Origin: Bursaphelenchus xylophilus
Lineage: Eukaryota > Nematoda > Chromadorea > Rhabditida > Aphelenchoididae
Length of the DNA: 64,000 nt
Direction of reading: 5' to 3'
Assembly (NCBI GenBank): GCA_904066235.2
Contig: CAJFCV020000003.1
Coordinates: 6,386,001 to 6,450,000 of the forward strand
A program made the translations under genes and the position numbers. Shown here piece after piece: positions 10,901 to 20,295 of the stretch (positions are counted from its first letter, which is position 1; every line of letters begins with the position of its first letter). The notes beneath the pieces were generated by a model, which saw nothing but the letters and a program-made list of their open reading frames with translations, did not search any database and had not been told where the DNA came from.

Positions 10901-13900
10901 AGGCCAATTGCTGGTAATGTTAATATCTGCCCAGCCTCCCTTTCAACTCGACCCCATGATCAGGAACTGTTAATATCTACTATCAAGCATGAGATTGCAC
11001 ATGCTCTCGTTTTCTCCGACGCACTTTTCAAAGATTTCCCCAGGGTATGGCGTTTCTAAGTTTCTTGCCGACGATCGGGGTCCAAAAAAATTAAAAAGAG
11101 GCCATAAGGTTTTTGTGTATATAACGAGCCGGAAAAGAGGATGACAAAATAAAAAAAGTATTTTGTGCGGTAACGTACAAAAAATTGCGTTTCGAATATG
11201 TAAACTTCGTCATCAGGCGGTTTATAAACTAAAAATGATTTTAAGAATTTCGTGGGGGTTTGAGCGCAGTTACAGTCAGAAATACCAGAGTTTTTGCTTT
11301 CGGTGCAAAAATAAAAATTTGGTCTTGGTCTACGGATTGTGTATGTGATAGTGGATATACATACAAAATTTCTAGTCAATGAGTTGAAATGACTGTCAAA
11401 TTTTTTAAGGGATAGCCGAAACCTGGATCAGCTAGCAAAGTTAACGAAAAGGTTGGAACGGGTGTCATAAAGTTAGTTTGGATAGCCAAACTATGTATTA
11501 CAATGGCTTCACAGACAATAGCCACGGTAGTAAACATCTTCGATTGCCATTTTGACACTTTGGCTAGCCGATCCAAACTCATTTAAAAATTTTTTATAAT
11601 TCCTATTCTTTTCCACCGATTCCAACATTTTGGCTAGCTTTTTTTAAGTCTTCAAAGCCATTCTGACACTTTGGTTAGTCATTAAAAAAGTTGGCTGTCA
11701 TTTCAACTCATTGGTTAGCTGGTCAAAGAATTTTACAACAATGGCTATACATCTTGGGGTATACCCGATCTGCCCCAATGTTGTAGACTTTAAAATTCTG
11801 CCACATACACGTAAAAACCTCACGGCCTCTTCTTATTTTTTTGAACAACGATCGTCGGCCAAAAAAGCTTCCGAACACTATGTAACGCAACATTCATGTG
11901 AGACCACCAAATAAACAAATTACAGAACCCCATAAGAACCATAAAAAGAGACTGGCCAATGAGAAATGGTCATGTTGTACAACGACGTCATCATGTAATC
12001 GCGTCTCCCAGAGTTGCAGAGGAAGTACAACGACATTTCAATTGTAGCAATCTTCTCGGCGCAGAATTGGAAGATCAGGGTGGATATGGAACTTCAATGG
12101 TACATTGGGAAAAGAGAATATTCGAGAATGAGGCCATGACAGGAACACACACTCAGAACCCTGTCTATAGCAGAATTACTCTGGCCCTGTTCGAAGACAG
12201 CGGGTGGTATGATGTGTCATACGAGTAAGTGAATAACGTATTACGCTTGTTATTTGTTCTCTAATATGAGGGAGTCGTTCAAATCTAAATGAATTGAACT
12301 ATGAGACCGGCATATCAGATTCTCCATATAAGAGGGGTTCCGGTTAAATTCAAATTTTTTTCGGCTACGGCAATTTTTTTTCTTCAAGGCGCACAATAAG
12401 CAAAACTACTATCCATTGTACCGTTCAGGACGCGTCTTATCCTGTCATTGCTCTGCAAGTTGCGAGACATAAAAGTCGGTATGGCCGAAACGCGTGGCTG
12501 AGCATCACAGCCGAAAACTTTTTGAATTTACCCGGAACCCCTCTTATATCCTTAAACGGTTAGGGCTAAAACAATTTTGGCTCCTAGGTTTTCAAGAAAA
12601 TCTACCATAAAGTTTGACCGGAAAACCCCGCTAAATAGTCCTCGCTCCGAAAGACTCTTGGAACAAGGGCCCAATGGGCAGAGAGCGGAATCGAGACGTT
12701 CTCTACAAGTCTTTCACGAAGTAGCTTCATTTTTCAGGCATGCGCATAAATATGCAAATTTTACATTCACTTCAATATTTTACCCAAAGTACGCATAAAA
12801 AGAAAAATCTGTTTTTTGCATTGCAAACATTCTGGATTTCCACACCAGGGGATCAAAAAAACGACCCGTCTCATAGCTCAACTAATTTTCGATTTGAACG
12901 ATATCCCTAGTAAGTCGGTGTCGATAAATTTAATAAGTTGTTTTACATTACCCATGCATGTTTCGTTGCAGATCAGCCGAGGATTTCATGTACGGAAAGA
13001 ATCTGGGCTGCGACTTTGTCCAGATGACTTGTGGAGAATGGATTCGGACGCGCCAAGAGCAGTAAGTGGACAACTGTGTTTACTGTCTGCATGTGGGATT
13101 TACGATATACGGATATATTTTAGAGGATTATCGATAATGCCCTTCTGCCAAGCACCTAAACATGACGGCCTCAGATCTCTAGCAGTAACAAGCTGTACAA
13201 GCGAGAGAAACGCTCTTTCTTTCTGCAACCTTATTCCTTATGAAGAGGAACTGATTCCTTATTATCAATACTTCGAACATCTCAATGGAATATCTGATGC
13301 CAAGGTTAGTTTCTATGGAGGCTCTGTCGAATTGGCCGACTACTGTCCGTTCTATCAAGCCTTTGCCTGGCGAGATCCGGCTGCTGATCAACCCTTCTTT
13401 CGGGATTCAAGATGCTCATTAGACATAAACACCCCAACCGTAGACAGTAATCCCATTATGGAAGTCTACGGCAACTCTTCCAAATGTTTTGATCTCCTTA
13501 TTACGTGGACAGAAAGAAAATGTGGACGAGTAAAAACGTTTTCTCAAAACCTAGCAGGATGTTACGAGGTAAGAGAAGCCACGGTTTCATATAGCTTTTA
13601 CAGTATACCTGCAAGAAAGGAAGAGTAAACGTACGAGTAGCAGGAAGTTCGTCGTATTACCCATGTTATCATGAGGGACAGCATATTCATATCAACCAGG
13701 TAAGTCGGAATAAACAAACTAGAGTCTTCAGATAATAAATGGATGGCTTCGACAAGGCATTATCGTATGTCCGTCATGTGACGAGATATGTGGCGCCGAT
13801 GACGAACCTGACTTTTGTGGGCCTGAACAAGAGCCACCCCACAAATACATCGGGGACGAACCCTTAGTCGAACCGTGTGCCGCGAACTCTCAATCAATCA

Positions 13901-13971
13901 AACGGGTTTTCCTTATTATGTCATTCATCTTTCTCTTAAGGCATATTCCGGTTGTCCAAACATACGTGTGA
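4903..13971 (+). CDS. Leishmanolysin-like zinc metallopeptidase (M8, invadolysin/LMLN family)
   Basis: Ten exons: 4903-5115, 5431-5516, 5562-5673, 5737-5891, 10903-11044, 11926-12224, 12972-13061, 13124-13568, 13604-13699 and 13732-13971; phases agree throughout, giving 625 residues, close to animal LMLN. A signal peptide (MVWLWMLLCLASAGAH) opens the protein. The zinc site is HEIAH at about residues 218-222 in exon 5, with the downstream third ligand in VHWEKR (about His296, exon 6), followed by NEAMTGTHTQN and SRITLALFEDSGWY. Cys-rich C-terminal text (YGGSVELADYCPFYQAF) matches the family, and the tail is hydrophobic, consistent with a GPI signal or membrane tail. M8 enzymes are cell-surface or vesicular endopeptidases. 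The segment between HExxH and the third ligand is about 25 residues shorter than in human LMLN, so an exon in intron 5 could have been missed. Intron 4 is 5 kb and filled by a transposon. Confidence 0.88.
7439..8290. repeat. Tandem duplication (about 558-bp period) in the left arm of the intronic transposon
   Basis: The stretch beginning near 7443 (atttaaatttgcgggc) recurs near 8001 with the same order of landmarks: GCGGGC word, aaaacttttggatg, and ctttcgt(a/g)agccaccgta. The right arm has this block only once, which explains why the left arm is longer. Copies are diverged, so the duplication is not recent. Confidence 0.55.
8348..9247 (-). CDS. MULE-type transposase, C-terminal part with SWIM zinc finger
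   Basis: Three exons, 9036-9247, 8722-9002 and 8348-8685, join in phase and give 276 residues. The middle exon carries TQHGSTNNGAESYHGKF, the asparagine-rich signature near the end of the MULE catalytic region, and the last carries YYSCSCPVGQ...CKH, a CxC-xn-CxH SWIM finger as in Mutator-like transposases. The tail is rich in Pro and Arg. The N-terminal DDE catalytic core is absent, so this is a truncated or domesticated remnant, although the reading frames remain open. It lies in the loop between the two long inverted arms. The start ATG at 9247 is the first in frame but an upstream exon could be missing. Confidence 0.65.
11372..11735. repeat. Inverted-repeat element of the GGCTAGC family in intron 5 of the peptidase gene
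   Basis: The left end (agtcaatgagttgaaatgac) and right end (gtcatttcaactcattggtt) are complementary over about 40 bases, with internal words such as ggctagc and ggatagcc. The same family forms the element at 62777-63217 and a weaker trace near 42365-42600. Confidence 0.6.
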
Positions 13972-14144
13972 TCTCTATAGAATGCAATTGCATTTCTCAT
14001 ATCTAGTAATTTTTTATTGTGACCTCATAAAGAATAAATATGAAAAGTTGGGTCCTCTTTCTCATGATCTGTACACGTATTTAAGGAGATCTCAAAAACA
14101 GTCGAAGGAAATGGAAATGAAAGATGGCCGCGATGAGTAGACCT

Positions 14145-14435
14145 TTATATCCGATACCATAGGAACTCGGACTGGGACGGGAAACGCTGGCTACGTTTCA
14201 GTGGGGGCGGCTGAATTAACCTCCGAGTGGACGACGAGGCACTCCCACCAGAGAACATCGGTGGTCGAATGAAGCCGGCATTATCCTCATCGGGATTCTT
14301 TTGCATGGGCACATCCAAATCCACTGTTCTACTCGTTCCAGGTGCAAAGTAATGAGCATTCCACGATCTCATATCGAATCCAGAAGAGGCACAAAAGGAG
14401 AGAAATAATATGAACCAAGTGATCAACGAGCGCAT
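14145..14435 (-). CDS. Small secreted peptide or peptide precursor
   Basis: Single open frame of 96 residues. Residues 1-19 (MRSLITWFILFLSFCASSG) form a clear signal peptide. The mature part has no cysteine pairs, contains TRR and KR sites that could be cleaved by proprotein convertases, and a proline-rich stretch (IQPPPLKRS). I do not recognise the family; a neuropeptide-like precursor is possible, but no repeated peptides or amidation-type GKR sites are seen. It lies 173 bp downstream of the peptidase stop on the opposite strand. Confidence 0.5.
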   Translation of the reverse strand: MRSLITWFILFLSFCASSGFDMRSWNAHYFAPGTSRTVDLDVPMQKNPDEDNAGFIRPPMFSGGSASSSTRRLIQPPPLKRSQRFPSQSEFLWYRI

Positions 14436-14991
14436 GTCTACAACAACAAGTTTAGTAAACTGAAAAGTCGCATAAGAAGATAAACTGTCAGATTAAGAAG
14501 AAATCCACGACTTTTAAGCGAAAGTCATCACAAAGTCGGGGAGGAAGCCGAGATGACGTCAGGAAGTCTATTCAGCTACTACAACGGAAGGCCAAACGTT
14601 CCCACGCTCTAATGACCACTTAGCCGCTTTTAACGTAATGAATTTATGATGGTTTTAAAAACAACATCAAGAAGATGAAGGGTATATTGCAAGAGCAATG
14701 ACCATTCTAACCTCATCCTTTTAAGCTGCGTTTGTAAAAACAGGGCGTGGCTTGGTAAAACAATAGCGGCTCCGCCCCACTCCATAAAAGATAGGCTTCA
14801 TCGTTAAACGAACCCAAAATGCAACCTGCACAGACGAAAGAACACTGTCATTCATAATTGATCAGTACATGACGCCCCATTTGGTCACTGACTTCCGAGG
14901 AATACGGAAGTACAGCCCTAAAACAATTGACTCATTCTCCAGCTCAAAACTCAAGCCCCGGAAATTGAGTTAAGGACTATTTGTTTCGGTT
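14436..14991. other. Intergenic region, no gene seen
   Basis: About 555 bp between two divergently read genes. It contains GC-rich words gggcgtggc and gctccgcccc in opposite orientation near 14743-14785 followed by a TATA-like ccataaaaga. No open frame with supporting splice sites. Confidence 0.35.
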
Positions 14992-15996
14992 ATGAAAAAG
15001 GCCTCTGACGTCCAAGGAAATAGAAACACAATTTCCCCCAATCCCCGGAGTAAGGATGGAGAGACCATCAAAACTGAACAAAGGACGAGATCAAACCATA
15101 AGAGGATTTGGTTTCACAATGCAGATCATAAAGGCAAACCCCCGATCACCACACTACTGCAGAAGTCGTCTAAATTGTATGGGAGTAAGGCTTTTATGTT
15201 CATCTATAAAGCGTAACATTAGGAAATGACTCGAACCCCACGACCTGGTTCGAAAACAGTTTCAGTTCATTCTGGATTTCAACAAGTGCAAGTCCTATTT
15301 TTAGAAATGACCTATCAAAAGACCCTGGAGCAAATGGATGACGAGGAAATGCACACCGCCGTATCAACAATCTTTCATGCAAGCAATAACTTCAGGAGAT
15401 CTCGAGAACAGAACAGTGCATTGTTGTTGTCTTGGTAGGTATGAATAACATTTTCTATGATTTATACTCAACTTTTACGACCATTTACAGAGGCGTATCT
15501 TGGGGGAGAAGGGGAGGGGGTACTCCTACAGGTTGGTAGTTAAGAGAGAACCAAGGTGTGTTTCACAAAAAACAGCCGCCCCCCAGAATCTTGGATTAGA
15601 AAAGACACGCCCCTGATCTTTTAGAAAATTGATGCATCCTATTTCAGGCTAGATACAATCCACGTGAACCCAAAGACACACAGATTCCTTTTCGTTCGAG
15701 ACGAACGAAATGACGTTTGGCTTCTAAATCGCCGCCAAAAAGATTGTGAATGTTGTACAAAGACAGACACCCAAAACATCAAGATACCTACAGCGCTAGA
15801 AACGCCATCCATAAAGTTTAAGAAAGGAAAAACAGCTAAACAAGTGCAGGTAATCACAGTACAACCGTTACCTTCAACTTTGGATCGTTCTTCTCCAAAC
15901 CCTGGAAGACAAAAGGAGCGCAAAAAAGAATCAAATTGTTGTCGTGATTGTTGTTCCGAATGTGCCAACATATGTAGTAATATCCTCTCTGGCTGA
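14992..15996 (+). CDS. Unrecognised cytosolic protein with cysteine-rich C-terminus
   Basis: Three exons, 14992-15184, 15266-15434 and 15648-15996, keep phase and give 236 residues. The acceptor of exon 2 is the consensus TTTCAG at 15260-15265; exon 3 also follows TTTCAG. The N-terminal 64 residues are basic and polar, the middle has alternating hydrophobic text (QVQVLFLEMTYQ, then TIHVNPKTHRFLFVRDERN) that could be a small beta-rich domain, and the C-terminus is CCRDCCSECANIC, a pattern open to palmitoylation or metal binding. No signal peptide and no membrane span. I could not assign a family; a PH/PTB-like fold is a guess only. Confidence 0.5.
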
Positions 15997-16023
15997 TACA
16001 ATTAATCGCTAATATCATTCTCC

Positions 16024-16275
16024 AAAGGTCTGATCGAAAATGTAGATGTCCAGAAAGATGCAGGCTTTAAATTAATAAAATGTAGAATCTCAGGCTCATC
16101 TCCGCTGACATGTCCTCCTAAAGAAAGGCAATATTAATATTTTTATGCAGGGAAATGTGATGATTACCTCCATCAAATCGAGTGGGTACTCGATCCTTTC
16201 CTGGGTTGCAGTAATTTGCAGATTTCTGATAAAGAAAAGCCTCCCTCGTACATTCCGATGGATTTGTGGGATTAA
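16024..16275 (+). CDS. Possible coding fragment, gene model incomplete
   Basis: After a good acceptor (TTTATGCAG, to 16150), 16151-16275 is open in phase 1 and reads KCDDYLHQIEWVLDPF and so on to a stop. Just upstream, 16024-16135 reads GLIENVDVQKDAGFKLIKC in another exon-like frame with several cysteines. The two pieces do not join in phase with canonical sites, so this may be a decayed gene or a missed exon of its neighbour. No function assigned. Confidence 0.2.
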
Positions 16276-16381
16276 CGGTCTCAAAAATTGTGTTTCGATA
16301 GAGTTTCGTATGTACATTCGATCTAAAATTGCGAAGTTTAATGGCTATAGTCATCATAAACATTAAACTTGCCGAGGCGTT

Positions 16382-18463
16382 TTACCTTTCGTTGAATTCT
16401 CCGCTTTGAGATCGCGAAATTTCGTTAACTGAAGAATCCATAGAGCTGGTTGGCTGTTGACGAAAGTCACCACTTTGGTTATAGTGTTCATCTTCCTCAA
16501 AAACGAACGGAGGCGCTGTACCAAGTATTACGCCCATATCGAACTGACGCTCGGCTCGCATCGGCTGCTGAGTGCAGATCTCTATGTCACAGGGGTCTCT
16601 GAATTCTAAACCAATATCATTCACTTGTCCATGCGCTTGACCATCGATACATTCAGTTTCATTCTGCGCAATATTTTCGTTACCAAAGTTTTCAAACGGC
16701 TAAAAAAAAAATATCTTTGCTTCTTTGAGAGCCCCAACATACAATAAGTCCAGTAACCTCGTCTAGCACTTCTTCATTTATCATTTCGACACTCTTAGGG
16801 TCATCGCGATTTGCATTATAATTTTGATTACGACTTGAAACAGGTCTAGCTGAAGTATCCAATCTCTGGTTATTCCCATTCACATCTATTTGATCACAAA
16901 CGTTAACGTCAGATTGATTCTCCGCCATGTTCTCAATTCTCGGTGATGTTATAATCCTCGGTGGCTCTTCCTCTGTTAAGGTCACGTTTCTTTTTTCAGC
17001 AGATTTTACAACACCTTGACTTTTCTTTCTAGTAGCTGGATGACTCCTGGTTTGCTCTTCATATATCACATCGTTTACACCCATAACATTCTCTTCCATA
17101 TTTTCCTCAGCGCCAAGCACTTCATCCCTCGCGGGGTGATTTTCAGGCGGCCTTTGAGTTACTGGCGCTTGAGCTTGGTCGTTATTCCAAGCATTCAAAC
17201 TCATGTTGTGAAGTTCATCCGCTACGTTACCCCGATCTTGTCTCGGAAGAGCCTTTGATCTGGAGATTCCCAGCACCATCCTATCCATATATTCATCTTC
17301 ATCCATCTGATCTTTGTCGAAGTCAATAACAGTGCGATTCCCCGTATTATTGACATCGGAAACATTGAATAGCCTTATTGATGTAACGTGTCCATCCCTG
17401 AAAAGTTGTTCATAAATACGATATAGTCTTACTCTCTCAAAGAAGGAATCATTTGACGGATTACATTGCGAGTCATCACAGGATCGACCATTCCTGTTGA
17501 CAAGACAAAAGAAATGCTGCAAAGTCCACTCATGTCCACAACAACAAACAATGGAGCTTCAGACTGGGTAAAGTAGAACTTCATGATCTCATCATTTGAG
17601 GCCGCGAACTTTGACAGCATTAACAAGTCTTTCACATCTACCTAAAGTATGCCATGAAACCAAAAACAACTTACTTCGATAAATGATTCTTCAACCATTA
17701 AAGTCGCGTTGATCAAATCTCTCATTTGGACAGCGCTTTTCTTGGATCGAGATCTCAAAGATCGGCTACAGATCGTATGCAGAACAACCCCGAATAGAGA
17801 AACATAAATTCCAACCTGAAAATAAGGAAGTTAGTAATGCAGAGCTTACTTCTTTCAGTTTGCCCAACGTAGTCAGTACATTTCTGAATTCCCGTCCAAG
17901 AACGTTCATTACACTGGTCACGGACTCCGGTCTTTCGTCTCTCGGTAGGCTATTCGCATAGATCTCCCGAGTTTTCAAAACTAATTCAGTATCAATCCCA
18001 TTTCTGTAGGTTATTCGTACCACCAATCCGTCAGCCAAAGGCTCCAGATCAAGCACAAAATACTCAATATTCCTGTGTTTGTCCATTTTCTTTAACATTA
18101 AAGCAATGTCCCGAACAGATATTGATGCGCAAGGCACAGTCGCCGGCCATTCGTAGGTTCTTACAGCTCCGAAAAATTCGGTACTGAAGAAAACATGTCC
18201 AGATGCTGTTCTTGAGATGTTGCAGTTCTTGATCGTGATCCCATTGATATCTGGGAAAAATAACAAACTCAAGCCGAATTCCATCAATGTGTGAAGAGCC
18301 TCAGTAAATACCTAAAATTTTAAATAAAGGAAGAAAATCTTACCGGAATATGTGAAGAGTCGATTAAATATCGGCATGGATATTTCAGGCCTTCTTCTGG
18401 ATCTAGATCTGGGAACTTCTCCTCCAGATAAGAGATAACATCGACATCCTCTGTGAAGTTCAT
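16382..18463 (-). CDS. hpr-9: RAD9, subunit of the 9-1-1 DNA-damage checkpoint clamp
   Basis: Six exons: 18344-18463, 17850-18311, 17675-17815, 17433-17641, 16743-17397 and 16382-16699, all in phase, 634 residues. The first four exons (about 310 residues) follow the two PCNA-like domains of RAD9: FVFSTEFF-type loop (here HVFFSTEFF), ISVRDIALMLKKM, LDLEPLADGLVVRI, VKDLLMLSKFAASND, and SISFVLSTG. The tail is long, acidic and polar, with DEDEYMDRMVLGIS matching the post-domain motif of RAD9 and ILGTAPPFVF near the end. RAD9 loads with RAD1 and HUS1 onto damaged DNA and recruits checkpoint kinase activators through the tail. The introns are 32, 34, 33, 35 and 43 nt. The tail is longer than in human RAD9. 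Start ATG at 18463 gives a normal N-terminus. Confidence 0.82.
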
Positions 18464-20295
18464 ACCTTTTGTTGCATTCAAGCTAAGAATCGAAAATTTT
18501 TGAAAAACATTTTTTAGAAACTTTTTTAATCGCGATTTTTGGATATTTCGATCGAAAAGTAAAACAAAAATTTTTTGAAAGATTCGAATTGTGAGTTTAT
18601 GTTTTCGCGTTGAGACTTACAAGGGATCGGCCTGTAATCCAGTAAATTTACTGGTATAGGAAAAGTCGGAAGTCTTTGCCTTTATGTTTGTCCTTTTTCA
18701 TACAAAATTTTTCTCACAATCATAACGGGCTGTCTACGTAGTATACACTGTCGGTATCCACTACGTGTGGCCGAAATTCCGACAAGGATTCAATTTGCAA
18801 GTAAGCATGGCTGTAATCCGGGCCGGCCCGCAAGCCGAAATTTCCAAGCCCGGCCCGGGTCAGGGCCTGCAAAATTTTGAAAGTCCGGCTCGGTTGGCCC
18901 GGGTAAAAGTTCTTGTGTAATTTATTGAGCTTGGAAATTTTTATTCTGTGAAAAACGTCCTAGCCGGATTTTTGTGGAAGCCAGGAAACTCTTGCCATTC
19001 CATCTGGGGAAGACCAGACATTTTTTGGTCTTCTTAATGTAATCTTGCAATATTTTCGAGCGATAAACCGGTCGGAGGACAAAAATAAAAAAGTGTGGAC
19101 AAAAACGTCTTGAGGCAAAACCGTCCATTACGATCTGGACCGCCTGTTTAAAGGCTTTTAAAAATGAATAGCCAAAGAGATTGATTGCTATTGTATTGGT
19201 CCAAAAAAGAGTATTGTGCATTTTTTCACCATGATCTATGCTATTACGTTTGTAAGTTTCACACGTCATAATTTTAAATTTGACCAAAATGACGGCAAGT
19301 TGACGCAATTTTATGCCATTTTGAAAAATTCTGTCAAATAAGAGTGAAGAAATAAGATCGCACCGGTCGTTCCGAAGCGAAACGTTAAAAACGCTTTCCT
19401 CACTTTTTTTTTTTAAAATAGAATGGAAAAAATGAGGCCGACATGAGAAAAAAAGCTCGGGAAAGCAAATTTAGCGTCTTTTTCAAAATCTGAAAACCGG
19501 TCTTATTTCTTCATTTTTAAATTAACTACAGTGGCGGACCTGATTCGTTGGCCGAAAACATACATTTTGCATCCGGTAAGTAACAAAAATGCAGCAAAAT
19601 ACCTCCTTCTCCAAGTAAAAAAAACTCCGATTTCAAAAGCGCGCCCACACTTTTTGTGTGAGAAAGGGAGTGAAGTTCAAAACGGAGTTTTTTTTAATTG
19701 GAAAGGGAGGAATTTTGCCCCATTTTTGGTACCTCCCGGATGCAAAATGATACGTTTTTTGCCACTGGATCAGGCCCCTCTGTAGCATAATTTTAAATAG
19801 GGTTGTTAGGTCGTCAGCTTGACGCGTCAGTCACGTTGTCAAATTGCCGTCATTTTCGTCATGTCAAATTGCTCTGTCATTTTGATTGCCAAATTTCTGT
19901 ATGGGCAAGCCGTGTTCGAATTCTCAAGAACTCAAATTAAAAATGAGATCATTTATCTGGTCGTAAACTCATAATACAGGGTGCAAAGGCTTCTTTTTTT
20001 GAATTTCTCCGCCGAGACGTGTGTGCAAAATTTAAAGAAAATCTGAGCGTCGCACTTGCGGTACTTCCTTTTAAGTTGTTTCGGCTCGAAAAAAATTCTT
20101 CATAACTTTGGTAGGGCAAGGAAGATCAATTCAAAATATTTTTTTCAAAATTCAATCTGTGAAAATAGCAGAGCTCAGCTTCTGAAAAATCTAAACTTTA
20201 AGAAAAACGGCATAGTCTCGGCGGGGAAATTCAAAGAAAGAGGAAGAAGCTTCGAGTGGTCCAGCCTGTACACCGCAATTTGCATATGCATCTAT
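18464..20295. repeat. Repeat-rich intergenic region
   Basis: No supported gene. It contains a GC-rich ggcccggcccg block near 18820-18900, words of the ggacaaaaacg family near 19080-19125, an inverted-repeat element at about 19339-19516 with ends AGAGTGAAGAAATAAG and its complement, and near 20000-20130 a fragment of the element whose ends read AAGTGCGACGCTCAGA. The 128-residue minus-strand ORF at 18922-19308 lies in repeat DNA. Confidence 0.5.
19339..19516. mobile_element. Short inverted-repeat element, AGTGAAGAAATAA family
   Basis: The left end TAAGAGTGAAGAAATAAG and right end CTTATTTCTTCA are complementary; the interior has gcaccggtcgtt and aaacgctttcctcac. A second copy at about 24024-24200 shares the interior words and is inserted in another repeat. 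TA flanks suggest a TA-targeting MITE. Confidence 0.6.

Noticed and set aside
12816..13628. Single 270-residue plus-strand ORF
   Set aside because: It mixes introns with two real exons of the peptidase gene; only its part from 13124 to 13568 is coding.
18922..19308. Minus-strand ORF of 128 residues sharing the text CPHFFIF with one at 63098-63349
   Set aside because: The shared peptide comes from the same ggacaaaaa repeat word at both places, so it is repeat DNA and not a gene family.
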